Below are positions 24,333 through 34,100 of a stretch of DNA of 48,547 nucleotides, one piece after another; the first letter of the stretch is position 1; every line of letters begins with the position of its first letter. The stretch comes from an uncultured Phycisphaeraceae bacterium (lineage in GTDB: Bacteria > Planctomycetota > Phycisphaerae > Phycisphaerales > UBA1924). The stretch is taken from positions 1-48,547 of the forward strand of contig CALCCF010000021.1 in the NCBI GenBank assembly GCA_937899905.1, written 5' to 3'. The notes under the pieces were generated by a model, which was not told where the DNA came from, searched no databases, and saw only the letters and a list, made by a program, of their open reading frames with translations. Position numbers and translations under genes: made by a program.

Positions 24333-26479
24333 ACAAACCGCTCGCAGCGTCCATCGTCGCCTGTGCCATCGCGTTCGGCTCGCCATCCGCGACCGGGCAG
24401 GATCGAGCAGAGCTGCTGGAGCGAGTCGAAACGCTGCGCGAAGAAGCCCTGAGCGGTGGCATTCAGGGCTCGGCCCGCGATGACGCGATCGGACGCGCAC
24501 TCGCCGCTCGCGAGGCGCTCATGGCGGCACACCCGGACGACCCCCAGCGCCCGATCTGGTTGCTCGATCAGGCCGCCGACACGCTGTTGCGCCTCAGTGT
24601 GTCGCTGGACGATGCTCGACTCGTCGTCGGGTTGCACGACGGCCCCGGTCGGAGCCGTGCTCTGGCTCGAGCCGAGGAGGCGTACGCCCTCGCGGACACC
24701 GCGGGTGGACTGATCGACGATCGATTCCGCGCCCAGCGGGCATTGCTCGACGCTGGCGAGGAAATCTCGGAATCCGACCGAGAGCTGAACCGCCGGCTGG
24801 CCGAGCAGGAGTTGGTGGTCCGCCGGCCGTTGCTGATAGGCCGCGCGATGGCGCTCCAGGTTGCCGCATCGGGACCCGAAGCCGACGCGGACAAGGCGAT
24901 CCAAGTCCTGGCGTCTGTGCGCGTGCCTGAGGGCGCGGCCTCGCGGCTGCGCGATGTCTCGATGGCCATCGCGTTGCGCGCGCAAGGCGGACAAGATGGC
25001 AAGACCAGAGCACGCGATCTGCTTGAGGGGGTCACGGAACAGAACGGTGGTGGGGATCCCATCATCGCCGAGGCGGTCCTGCTCAACGCACTCCTTGCGG
25101 GCGATCTGCCAGCGCGACTGGATGCCCTCGGTGAGGCTTCCGTTGCCCCGCCATTTGTCAGCGGAGAAGGCGTTGCCGTTCCGTCGCTCGGGGTTCTCGC
25201 CGTCGAGGCCCGTGCCCGAGTGCACGCCGAGGCCCGAGAGATCGAGCGAGCGGCGCGGGAGGTGCTCGCCCTCGAACACCGCCGCGACCTGGGCGGCTCA
25301 CGTGCAGAGCGGGCCGCGCTCGCGGACTCCAGGCTGGCGGCAATCGCCCAGCGATATCAGGGCTGGACCGAAGCGTCCTCCGAGGTGGTTCTGCGTGCGG
25401 CGCGGGCTCTGGTAAGCCGCGACGAGCCCCTATCCGACGCCCGGGCAAGGCGTTTGCTCGAGGGCATGCTGTCACGGATCCGCATCGCGTCCGAAGAGGC
25501 AGTCGAGGCCGGACTCCCGTTTGCGGTGCCGGTCGAACGCGATCCGGCTCGCGTCCTCCTTGCCAGGCTCTACCTCGTCGGAGCGCAGGCCGCCCGAGAT
25601 CCCGAGCAAGCCGCGGCGTGGCAGTCCCGTGCGATGGACCTTGTGGTGCACCTTCTCGGCGCCGAGTCGCGCAACCTCGACGGCCTGCTTGCGCCCGCAG
25701 CGACGCTCGCGCTCCTGCCCCCGGCCGCCCACCTCGATGCCGACCAACGGCTCTCGATCTTGACTGCGGCGCTCGATCGATTCCCGGCGCACGCATCGGC
25801 GGACCGCTGGAGGCTCGGCCGCGCCGCCCTGCTCTTGCGAGATGACCCCAGCAGCCGTGCAGCGCTCGACGATGCCCAAGCGGCCATGGCGAGCGACGAT
25901 CCGGGGACCCGAGCGGACGCGATCGCCTTGGCCGGGGCCGTGCACACGTCGCTGGTGTCCGGGCTCGCACCAGATGCCAGTGACCGCGATTCCGCGGAAA
26001 CTCTCCGGCGCGCGCTCGCGTTCCTCGATGCGCACGCTGCCGCAGCCGAACTGGACGCCGAGAGACTTCGGCTTCGCCTCGCGGCAATCCTCATGGGGCG
26101 CGCGAGCGCCGCCAATGCGCGCGAGACGCTCTCCCTGCTTCGCGGCTTGGACTCCACGCCCGCCCTAAGCCTGATCGCGCGCGCACACGACGTATTGGGT
26201 GCCCGTGATCGCGCAACCCGCTCGTACCGCGATCTTGCCGCGCGGGTATCGATCGCGGATGGTGACGAATACTGGGACGTCTGGGTGCGTCTACTCGAGC
26301 TGATCGATCAAGAGCGGCAGGATCGCATGCGGGCGGGGAGCGCCGCGAGCGGGGCCCCGCTTGCGCGCACGCTTCGCAGCCATTTGCTCCGTCTGAGGGC
26401 CGAGGACGCCAACCTGGGCGGTGGGGCGTACCGGCGTCGGCTCGATGCGATCGCGTCGAGGCTCGACGGCGCGGGTTAG
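24329..26479 (+). CDS. Large exported helical-repeat protein
   Basis: A 716-residue protein: a signal peptide (about 1-24, AIAFGSPSATG-QD) then almost entirely alanine- and arginine-rich helices arranged like TPR or similar repeats. Examples are LLERVETLREEALSGG and RARRLLEGMLSRIRIASEEA. No strict TPR consensus can be written down. No catalytic motif seen. It is translated with the VWA-like protein through a 4-nt overlap and may scaffold it outside the membrane. Its stop region overlaps the convergent thioredoxin gene by 4 bp. Confidence 0.72.
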   Translation: MNKPLAASIVACAIAFGSPSATGQDRAELLERVETLREEALSGGIQGSARDDAIGRALAAREALMAAHPDDPQRPIWLLDQAADTLLRLSVSLDDARLVVGLHDGPGRSRALARAEEAYALADTAGGLIDDRFRAQRALLDAGEEISESDRELNRRLAEQELVVRRPLLIGRAMALQVAASGPEADADKAIQVLASVRVPEGAASRLRDVSMAIALRAQGGQDGKTRARDLLEGVTEQNGGGDPIIAEAVLLNALLAGDLPARLDALGEASVAPPFVSGEGVAVPSLGVLAVEARARVHAEAREIERAAREVLALEHRRDLGGSRAERAALADSRLAAIAQRYQGWTEASSEVVLRAARALVSRDEPLSDARARRLLEGMLSRIRIASEEAVEAGLPFAVPVERDPARVLLARLYLVGAQAARDPEQAAAWQSRAMDLVVHLLGAESRNLDGLLAPAATLALLPPAAHLDADQRLSILTAALDRFPAHASADRWRLGRAALLLRDDPSSRAALDDAQAAMASDDPGTRADAIALAGAVHTSLVSGLAPDASDRDSAETLRRALAFLDAHAAAAELDAERLRLRLAAILMGRASAANARETLSLLRGLDSTPALSLIARAHDVLGARDRATRSYRDLAARVSIADGDEYWDVWVRLLELIDQERQDRMRAGSAASGAPLARTLRSHLLRLRAEDANLGGGAYRRRLDAIASRLDGAG

Positions 26480-26958
26480 AGCTGGCCCTCGAGCCATGCG
26501 AGGTAGCGGTCGGCGCTCATGTTGCCTTCGAGTGTCGCGACCGGCTTGCCGTTGCGCACGACGACGGTGCTCGGAAAGACACGGACGCCGAGTTGCTGCA
26601 GCGTCTCGCTCGCGGCGCCCGTATCGGTGCCGTCGATCATCACCGCTTGGGCTTCGCTCGCGAGGAACTCCACGACGCGCTCGTCGGTCAGCGCGTTCTT
26701 CTTGAGTGCCTGGCAAGGCGGGCACCAGTCGGCCGTCACGATCGCCACGACGGGCTTGTCGTCTGAGAACTGCATCGATGCGAGGTTCGTCGTTGTCGGC
26801 ATGAACTCGGGTGTCGGCGCAACACTGCCACCGCCGAGGACCATGCGGAAGAGCAAGGCGGCTGCGAGCGCGAAGATCACGACCGTACCGACGATGCCGG
26901 CAATCGGTCGCTTGGTCGGCTGGGCGGTCTCGTAGCTGGGGGCTTGCTCGGGTGGCAT
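26476..26958 (-). CDS. Membrane-anchored thioredoxin-like protein
   Basis: A 160-residue protein with one N-terminal span (about 19-43, IAGIVGTVVIFALAAALLF) and a thioredoxin fold from about residue 62. The redox motif is WCPPC near residue 78, and the cis-proline region reads VRVFPSTVVV. The intervening helix (LTDERVVEFLASEAQAV) is normal for the family. It is likely anchored with the thioredoxin domain outside, to reduce or oxidise extracytoplasmic thiols. It converges on, and overlaps by 4 bp, the large exported helical-repeat gene. Confidence 0.9.
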   Translation of the reverse strand: MPPEQAPSYETAQPTKRPIAGIVGTVVIFALAAALLFRMVLGGGSVAPTPEFMPTTTNLASMQFSDDKPVVAIVTADWCPPCQALKKNALTDERVVEFLASEAQAVMIDGTDTGAASETLQQLGVRVFPSTVVVRNGKPVATLEGNMSADRYLAWLEGQL

Positions 26959-27054
26959 GGGTGGTCTCCGTGGTGCTGGCTCCGGCGTGCCAACACGCCA
27001 GAGTTTCGCACTATTTCGCTCGCTGGGGCGGTTTGTCCGGGCGCGGCTTGGCCG

Positions 27055-28023
27055 TCACGAGTCCAGTAACGGCTCGGTCAGGTCTTGGAGTCCAACGACG
27101 CCGATGGGCTTGCCGTTCTGCGTGACGATCGCCAGGTCGGTTTTCCCGGCCAGCATCCTGCGGATGGCGACCACCGACGGCGTCTCTGGCGCGACCTCGA
27201 TGCCCGCTTCGAGCGCATCCAAGTCGATGGGCCGACGTGCCAATAGGGAGACCGCCCAGGCAACGCCGAGCACGTGCCCCTTGCCATCGGTGACCGGCAC
27301 CGTCGTGGCGGGCGTCGTTCCAAGCGATCGGACGATCCGGTCCGGTGACCAATCCGCCTGGACCTTCTGGGCGATCGACCACGGCACCATCTCCTCGCTG
27401 ACGCGGCCGCGTCCGAGCGCCATGGCGCGGTCCAGCAGCGAGGAGTGTGCGTCGGTCATGCCGGTCGGCCCACCGGCTTCCTTCAGCACGTTGGCCATGC
27501 GTTGGCGGGCGTCCGACGAACCGCCGAGGCCGCCGCCGCCAATCAGTCGCGAGAGCCAGCGGCTGGCCATGATGACCAGGGGGACCGATCCGGTGAGCAC
27601 GTAGAACGTGCGCAGGCCCTTCAGGATCGGCGCGAACGCGTAGGTCAGTCGGTCGGCGCCGCTGCGGAAGAGTTCCTTCGGCAAAGACTCGCCAAATATG
27701 AGGACGATGGGCGTCACGAGAACCGACTGCACGACCAAGAGCAGGATCGGGCCCATGCCCGTCGCGGCGAGCAGGGCCGAGACGCCGAGCACACCGATGT
27801 AGTTGCACACGTTGTTATGCACGAGCAGAGTCGACAGCAGCCGATCGGTCCGGGCGATGTCGGCGCGGAGCATGACGGCGTTGGCCTCGCCGCGGAGCGC
27901 TCGGGTTTCCAGGCCGAGCCTACCGAGCGAGTACACGCCCATCTCCAGGCCGCTCGCCAGGGCGGAGCCGGCGAGGCCGAAGAGCGCGATGAACGTCCAC
28001 ATGACGATCTCGGCCGTGCTCAT
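27055..28023 (-). CDS. CNNM/CorC-type membrane protein (DUF21 plus CBS)
   Basis: A 322-residue member of the HlyC/CorC (CNNM) family, predicted divalent-cation exporters or sensors. A DUF21 membrane domain with about four spans (1-150) carries the family signature SGLEMGVYSLGRLGLETRA near residue 24 and IFGESLPKEL near 108. A CBS pair follows at about 220-320 (TTVPVTDGKGHVLGVAW, TDLAIVTQNGKPIGVVGLQD). The C-terminal CorC_HlyC domain is missing, so this is the short form. Its ATG overlaps the stop of the upstream full-length paralogue (ATGA). Confidence 0.87.
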   Translation of the reverse strand: MSTAEIVMWTFIALFGLAGSALASGLEMGVYSLGRLGLETRALRGEANAVMLRADIARTDRLLSTLLVHNNVCNYIGVLGVSALLAATGMGPILLLVVQSVLVTPIVLIFGESLPKELFRSGADRLTYAFAPILKGLRTFYVLTGSVPLVIMASRWLSRLIGGGGLGGSSDARQRMANVLKEAGGPTGMTDAHSSLLDRAMALGRGRVSEEMVPWSIAQKVQADWSPDRIVRSLGTTPATTVPVTDGKGHVLGVAWAVSLLARRPIDLDALEAGIEVAPETPSVVAIRRMLAGKTDLAIVTQNGKPIGVVGLQDLTEPLLDS

Positions 28024-29363
28024 GGCGAGGGCTCCTCGCTCTCGGCACCATGATCATCAGCCGTGGACTCTCCCAGCCGAACCAGCACGCGCTCGATGGT
28101 GCGTCCCGACACCGACTCCACCTCGGCGTGGATGGGTCCAAAATCCACCGCGTCGCCGGGTTCCGCAATCCGACCGAGGGTGGTCACGACCGCGCCGGCG
28201 ATGGTCGCGGCCTCGGGCGGGAACGCGAAGTCCGCGAACGATCGCTCGGTAAACAGGCGAGCGACCTCGGCGATTGGCACGCGCCCGGGAACGCTCCAGC
28301 AGCCGAGGCTCACCATGATGATGCCGTCGCCGTCCGATCGTCCGTACTCGACCGACAACCCGACGATGCCGCGCATGAGCGCGGCCGGCTCGAGCAGGCC
28401 CGTGCTGTCGCCGTGCTCATCGACGCACACCGCCGTGCGAGCCTTGCTCTCACGGAGCTGGTCGAGCACGCGATCGACGCGCGCGTTCTCGGGCACGTAG
28501 ATCGGCTTCTCGAGCACCGGATGCCCCGTTGCCAAGGTTGCCTTCACATCGAGGATTCGCGCGATCGTCGTTCCTCGATCGTCGAGCACGGGCAGTCGAT
28601 GCGAGTTCGATGTGTGGGCCAGCTCGATCAACTCGTCCAGCGGCATCGTCTCCGACGCGATGGGTAGATCCATGCGGGGCGTCATCGCCGCCCGAGCGCG
28701 CACGGTGCTGAGGCCTACCACGCCTTCGAGCAGGTCCTGTTCGTGGTCGTCGATCGCGCCGTGCTCGGCCCCCGCACGGATCAGGCCGCGCACGTCTGTG
28801 TGATCCTGCGTCTGGTGCTTTGTATCGTGCAGAAAAAGCCGAGCGAGCGGCGCGACGATCAGCGAGTCGAGCGCCATGAGCAGATTGCCCAGGGCAATGC
28901 TGACCGAAAGCAGTACCGGCGCGGCGATGCGTGCCCAGCGCGTACGGAACGTGTCTGCGAGCAACTTGGCGAGCACCTCGCCGAACATGATGATCAGCAC
29001 CAGCGGCACGACCGCCGCGAGCACGCCCCACAGCGGCGAGCGTGTGGTCTGCAGAAGCAATGCGGCCGCCGCGAAGTACAGAACATTGACCACCATGTTC
29101 AGCAGCAGCACGCAGATGAGCAGGCGGCGTGGCTTGTCGAGCAACTCGTCGATGATGCGGGCGGCCTTGGGCGCTTGGCGACGCAGTGCGACGCGCTCGC
29201 CGTGGGTGAGCCCAAACATCGCGGTCTCGCTGCCCGAGGCGGCGGCGGAGCAGACGAGCAACCCCGACATCAGCAGGACAAGCCCCAGCGCGAGGCCGTT
29301 GCCCGTCTCGGGAAGGGCCGCGGCAACCTCGGTTGGTGGGGGGGGCGTGGTGGCGGGGGTCAT
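28020..29363 (-). CDS. CNNM/CorC-type membrane protein (DUF21, CBS pair, CorC_HlyC)
   Basis: A 447-residue member of the same family as its downstream neighbour, with all three parts. The DUF21 domain has about four spans (16-170, with SGSETAMFGLTHGERVALRR near 45 and IIMFGEVLAKLLADTFR). A CBS pair covers about 215-330 (AMTPRMDLPIASETMPLDEL, NSHRLPVLDDRGTTIARIL). A CorC_HlyC domain, about 355-435, ends the protein. ATG 29363 is chosen as the first Met ahead of a short Pro/Thr stretch; no ribosome site is obvious. Such pairs are linked to Mg or Co homeostasis; the ion here is not predictable. Confidence 0.88.
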   Translation of the reverse strand: MTPATTPPPPTEVAAALPETGNGLALGLVLLMSGLLVCSAAASGSETAMFGLTHGERVALRRQAPKAARIIDELLDKPRRLLICVLLLNMVVNVLYFAAAALLLQTTRSPLWGVLAAVVPLVLIIMFGEVLAKLLADTFRTRWARIAAPVLLSVSIALGNLLMALDSLIVAPLARLFLHDTKHQTQDHTDVRGLIRAGAEHGAIDDHEQDLLEGVVGLSTVRARAAMTPRMDLPIASETMPLDELIELAHTSNSHRLPVLDDRGTTIARILDVKATLATGHPVLEKPIYVPENARVDRVLDQLRESKARTAVCVDEHGDSTGLLEPAALMRGIVGLSVEYGRSDGDGIIMVSLGCWSVPGRVPIAEVARLFTERSFADFAFPPEAATIAGAVVTTLGRIAEPGDAVDFGPIHAEVESVSGRTIERVLVRLGESTADDHGAESEEPSP

Positions 29364-29383
29364 GTGTCGGCTGTCGCTCGCGG

Positions 29384-29893
29384 TCAGGCGTCCGGGGCGT
29401 GGGCGGGCACGCCGACCTGTTCGAGCATGCGCTCGAAGTACCGCCACTGCTGGAGCACGCCAACCGCGATGCTCGCCTTGCTCTCATCGACCGAATCCGT
29501 GTCGCCGCCGAGGGTGGATTCCAGTTCCGAGATGATTGCGGCGCGACGCTCGGCGGCCCAGGCGCGCCACCGCTCCACGGCCTCTTGATCGCCTGACGCG
29601 GTGGCCTCCTCCGCTTCCTGGCGGACTTCGAGGATTTCCGCCAGAAACTCGGGCGAGAGTGGTGGAGCTTCGGCGTGCGGCGCGCGGATCGCCAGCACCG
29701 CTCGAGCGCGGGACTCGGGATCGGCCAGTTGGCGTTTGGCGTCATTCAGGGCGGCCGCGTCGGCTTCTGCGGAGTCGCCCGCCAGATCGGGATGGGCCTG
29801 GGCCATGCGGACCATGAAGGCCTGTTCGATCTGTGTATGGGTCAGATCGAATCGCACCGGTAAGCCGAGCGTGTCGAACGGGTTTGGGGCCAT
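29384..29893 (-). CDS. hscB: HscB-like J-domain co-chaperone
   Basis: A 169-residue protein with an N-terminal J domain and a C-terminal helical domain. The J-domain HPD triplet is AHPDLAG (HPD at residues 34-36), preceded by NPFDTLGLPVRFDLTHTQIE as in HscB. LLS/PEFLAEILEVRQEAEEA begins the C-terminal helical domain that in HscB contacts IscU. Iron-sulphur cluster delivery with HscA is the known job of the family; no isc or hscA gene is near. ATG 29893 begins the J domain. The N-terminal four-cysteine zinc motif of some eukaryotic forms is absent. Confidence 0.83.
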   Translation of the reverse strand: MAPNPFDTLGLPVRFDLTHTQIEQAFMVRMAQAHPDLAGDSAEADAAALNDAKRQLADPESRARAVLAIRAPHAEAPPLSPEFLAEILEVRQEAEEATASGDQEAVERWRAWAAERRAAIISELESTLGGDTDSVDESKASIAVGVLQQWRYFERMLEQVGVPAHAPDA

Positions 29894-30012
29894 CCTGGAC
29901 GGACGGTAGGCCCGCAGGCCTTGGGGGTTGACCGGTGAGGGACGGTCTGCGAGGATGCACCGCGAGGATGGCGCGCTGGTCGGAGGCGATCGGCTCAGAA
30001 CGGAGGCCCGCG

Positions 30013-30735
30013 GTGCCATCTCAGGCAGAGCCAGCACAACACGTCGGCATCGTCGCGGTCAGCCCCGAGGGCGCCGCCGTGACGTACCGCCAGTTCCACC
30101 GATTGGCCACCCAGCTCACCATGCCTGGGAATCGGCCCGCGGTGACGATGCACGGCGAGCCCTTCGAGCAGTACCTCACCGCGATCGCCGAGCAGGACTG
30201 GGAAACCGTTGGCAACCTGCTCCGACAGTCGGCCGAGTGCCTGGCGTCTGCTGGTGCGGATTTCTGCCTCACGCCCGACCATGTGGTACAGCACGCCGTC
30301 CAGATGGCCGAGACCGGGTGTTCGATCCCATGGCTGACCATGGCCCAATTACTGGCCAACAAGGTGGGCGAGGATGGGCGGGAGCGCGTCGGCATCTTGG
30401 GTACCCGCCTGGTCACCAATGGTTCGGCCTACCAAACGCACCTGGGCCTCAAGGGCGTGAAGGTCATGACGCCGAGCCCCGAAGAGGTCGACGAGGTCGA
30501 TGCGATCATCTTCCAGGAGCTCGTGCTTGGTGAGGCGCGGGAAGCGTCTCGGAAGCGGCTAGCGGGGGTGATCGAGCGCCTGGCCGACCGGGGTGCCGAG
30601 GCGATTATCCTGGGCTCGAGCGAGGTGCCGCTGCTGATCTCCCAGGCGACCTGCCCTCTGCCGCTGTATGACCCGGGCGAGATCCAGGTCCAGACCGCGG
30701 TCCGGATGGCGGCCGAGCCGAAGAACGCGGACTAG
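30013..30735 (+). CDS. Asp/Glu racemase-family protein lacking both usual catalytic cysteines
   Basis: A 240-residue protein of the cofactor-independent aspartate/glutamate racemase superfamily. GTG 30013 has GGAGG 6 nt upstream. The two halves of the fold are visible: GADFCLTPDHVVQHA (about 74-88) and AEAIILGSSEVPLLISQATC (about 196-215). Active racemases have a cysteine in each (PCNTAH and GCTE types). Here the first place reads TPDH and the second GSSE, so both are replaced, by Asp and Ser on the simplest alignment. The remaining Cys before TPDH is out of register. It may be a different lyase or isomerase, or a binding protein. Confidence 0.82.
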   Translation: MPSQAEPAQHVGIVAVSPEGAAVTYRQFHRLATQLTMPGNRPAVTMHGEPFEQYLTAIAEQDWETVGNLLRQSAECLASAGADFCLTPDHVVQHAVQMAETGCSIPWLTMAQLLANKVGEDGRERVGILGTRLVTNGSAYQTHLGLKGVKVMTPSPEEVDEVDAIIFQELVLGEAREASRKRLAGVIERLADRGAEAIILGSSEVPLLISQATCPLPLYDPGEIQVQTAVRMAAEPKNAD

Positions 30736-31133
30736 ATCAAAACCAGAACATGGTTTCCCCCGTTGAGCAAGAATCGGGTCGCTTCCGTGCCCTGCTCCCT
30801 GCAACCCCGACCGCTCAGGAGGCGAAGAGGATTGTGCGGAGTTGCGCGGGTCTGGCAAATGGGCTGGACAAGTGGGGGTGCCGCTTGGTATCCTGACCCG
30901 TGCGGACTGCGTGGCAGGCGGGAGCCGCCGACAGGCGGTATCCTTCGCCGACCGAATGCGTTCACGGTCGAGCGGAGGCCCTGCATCCCGCTCCACGCCC
31001 AGCGTGTTGGTGACACCGTCATCGACCTAAGACAGGGCTCCGGCCCCACGACCCCGTGAGGGAGCCCCCAAGATCCCCAGAGGATCACACCCCAGTAGCC
31101 GGCATGACGCCGATCGATACTTGGAGCAAGAGC
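30736..31133 (+). other. 398-bp leader region of the giant surface-protein gene
   Basis: No gene is seen. The segment contains the candidate promoter at 30865-30894, a small 6-bp inverted repeat near 30741-30757, and a stem (GGGCTCC 31035-31041 with GGAGCCC 31061-31067) within the probable untranslated leader. An in-frame ATG at 31104 lacks a ribosome site and is not preferred. Confidence 0.5.
30865..30894 (+). promoter_or_regulatory. Candidate sigma-70-type promoter for the giant gene
   Basis: TGGACA (30865-30870) and TATCCT (30889-30894), 18 bp apart, match five and four of six consensus bases. Transcription starting near 30901 would give a leader of about 230 nt before ATG 31134. Confidence 0.5.
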
Positions 31134-34100
31134 ATGAGTGGCCTACGTCCCGGTTCGTCTCGCCACGCCAAGGCCGTCCGCGGTCTGGGCCGACTCCTTT
31201 CGCTGTACCGCTCGGCGGGCCGCGCCGAGCACCGCGAGGACGGTGTCCACTCGACGGGCCAGTCGATGGAGCAGCTCGAGGCTCGCATCCTGCTGGGTGG
31301 TGATCATCCAAGCTTCGATCTGCCGCTCGATGCGATGTCCGGTACGGAGATCGTGATCGATGGCGTGACCGGCGAGGGCGATGAGGACGGCATCATCGAA
31401 GATGTCACGCCGGATCTTTCCGACGACCTCTTCCGCTTCGTCGCGCCTCAGGACGACTTTGTGACCGTTTGGGCCGACACCATCAATGGCGGCGGCTCCA
31501 CCCTCGACTCACGCGTCGAGGTGTACGGCATCGACGGGACGCTGATCTCGGCCGGCTCGAGCCAGGGCCAGCTCACCGAGGGGTTCTTCGACGACGGCTG
31601 GACGAGCTTCATCGCCGAGGCGGGCGAGACCTACTTCGTTGTCGTTCGCAGCGATGTGGACAACGCGGGCCAGCTGAGCACCGGCTCGTACACCATCCGT
31701 GTCGACGCCATCACCAACACCGACCTGGTGATCGAGACGGACCCGATGGCCGTGCCTCCGGCTCGCTTCGGTGCGGGTGAGGCGGCTGGCAACATCACGC
31801 TGCCCGGCGACGACATCGTGTACCGTGTCGAGACCGGCAGCGACGCCGCGTTCGACTCGCTGGCGAGCTTCTACGCCGCGCTCCCAAGCTTCCCGCCCTC
31901 GGACTTCGACCCGAGGCTTGATGTCTACGACGAGCAGGGCCAGTTCATCACCGGCGACAGCCTCACCGGCCGCCTGCAGACCGCCTTCTCCGTGGTCGAA
32001 AGCTCGGCCGATGCCACGTTCTTCGTGCGTGTGCGCGGCGACGAGTTCACTCCCGGTGGTGCTCAGACGACGGGCCAGTTCATCCTCCGCGCCGAGGCGG
32101 CGGCGACGCAGATCGACATCGATCCGGTCAGCCGGCGCGGCGAGATCTTCGATGGCATCGCCGACGGGTTCGACACGCGCCTCTATCGATTTACGACGCA
32201 GGGTGGCGGCCTGACCTTTGCCGGCGCGTTCCCCGCGGGCCTGATCCCGCTGCTAGATCCCGCGGTGCGGATGTACGACCAGAATACCGATCTCATCGGC
32301 TTCAGCGATCTTCCGATCGGGGCGGATCTGCAGATCCAGCTCGAGACCGACACCGAGTACTTCATCGTCATCGAGAACTTCGACACGTTCAACGGCGGCA
32401 CGTACAACGTGTTCATCGAGAGCAACGCGACGTTCATCCCAACGCAGGACGTTGACGACCACGTCTCCCGCCCCGAAGGCGATGATCCCGACGGGAACGA
32501 GCTGGACTTCGACCCCGCCGCCGGCTTCGGCGACCCGACCCAATTCGACTTCATCCGTGGTACGTTCGAGGAGGCCACGCCGCTGCGCTGGAGCGACCCG
32601 TTCCTGTACACGCGCACGTTCGTCGATCCGAATGGCATCTTCGATGATGTCGTGAACCCGGTCTCCGATCGCAGTTACGTGCAGGAAGCCGTCGGCACCG
32701 GTCGCATCCACAGCTTCGGCGACACGGATCTCTTCCAGTTCACGGTGCCGGTCGACATGCTCGGCGGCTACGAGGGCGACAACGACGATGTCGGCGACGC
32801 CCTGTTTGCCGGCGGCCAGGGCCAGTTCATCATCAAGGGCACGGATAACGACACCGGCGCCCCGATCACCCGCGACTTCCTGGGCATCTGGGATGCGCAG
32901 GACTGGTGGCCTGTCCGAGCGGGCGTTGACATGACCATCTTGGCGATGGAGTCGTGGACGTACGACCCCAATCGCGAAGTTGGTGGCACCGCCCTGATCA
33001 TCGGCGGTGAGTTCCAGTTTGCCGACTTCCAGACGGCTCCGTTCATCGCGGCGTACTGGTACGACGATGATCCGACGGTGCAGGAGTACGTCCTGACGCC
33101 GCTGCCGTTCAACCCGGGCGGCGACGTGCGGTCGTTGCACGTCTGGGATGCGAGCGACGCCGACGACGAGGAGGCCCAGCTCTTTATTGGCGGCGACTTT
33201 GGGCTCGGCGTGTATGGCAGCATCGCGGAGGGAGATCCGATCTTCGCCGGGAGCTACGTGCAGCTGCTTGACGGCACCGGCGGCTCCGTGCGGGCGCTGG
33301 ACAACATCGACTTCGTCGACCCGGAGATGGGCGACGAGACGCCCGACACGCTCTACGTGGGCAGCGACGGCGGCACGCTCCGCTCGATCTTCTACGACGA
33401 GATGGCCGAGGCCCTGGTCCTCGGCGGCACGTTCATTGTGGGCGGTGTCGGAGATGTCAACGCCCTGCAGACGCACCTCATCGCAGATCCCTACTCCATG
33501 GAGGACGAGCTCGTCCCCGCGCTGGCGGTCGGCGGCGAGTTCAACGCCCTCGGCGGCGTGGGCTCGAGCAACATCGCCCTGCTCCAGTTCAACCCAGGGG
33601 GCATGGGCGGTCTCGGCGCCTTCGAGGTCAACAACATGGGCGGCGGCACGGATGGGCCCGTGCTCGCGCTGGACGTCTGGGATCGGGATGCCGACGGCGA
33701 CGCGGCCATCGAAGAACTGGTCGTCGGCGGCGACTTCTCGACTGGTGGCGGTGGTGCGCTCAACAACATCGGCAGCTTCACCACCGGCTTTGGCTGGGCC
33801 GCCCTTGGTACGGCCCTCGGCGCTGGCGGCGGCCCTCCCGGCACCAACGGCCCCGTGCACACGATCAACGTCTTCGTCGATGGCGAGTTTGGCGTTGGCG
33901 TTGCCCCGTTCGACACGAACCCGGTGGTGTACATCGGCGGCGACTTCACGATCGCCGATGGCCTCCCGGCCGCCCGCCTCGCGCAGCTTACGTACGACCC
34001 GTTCATCCTCGATTGGACTTGGACGCCGATGGGCTTGGGCTCCACGGACACCGTGTTTGCGCTCGAAAATTTCAATGACGAGATCCCGACACAGTGGGAC

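Noticed and set aside
30741-30757. Terminator for the racemase-family gene
   Set aside because: AAACCA/TGGTTT makes only a 6-bp AT-rich stem and is followed by C bases, not a T-run.
32253-33860. 535-codon minus-strand open frame inside the giant gene
   Set aside because: Same reason: antisense shadow of a codon-biased repeat protein.
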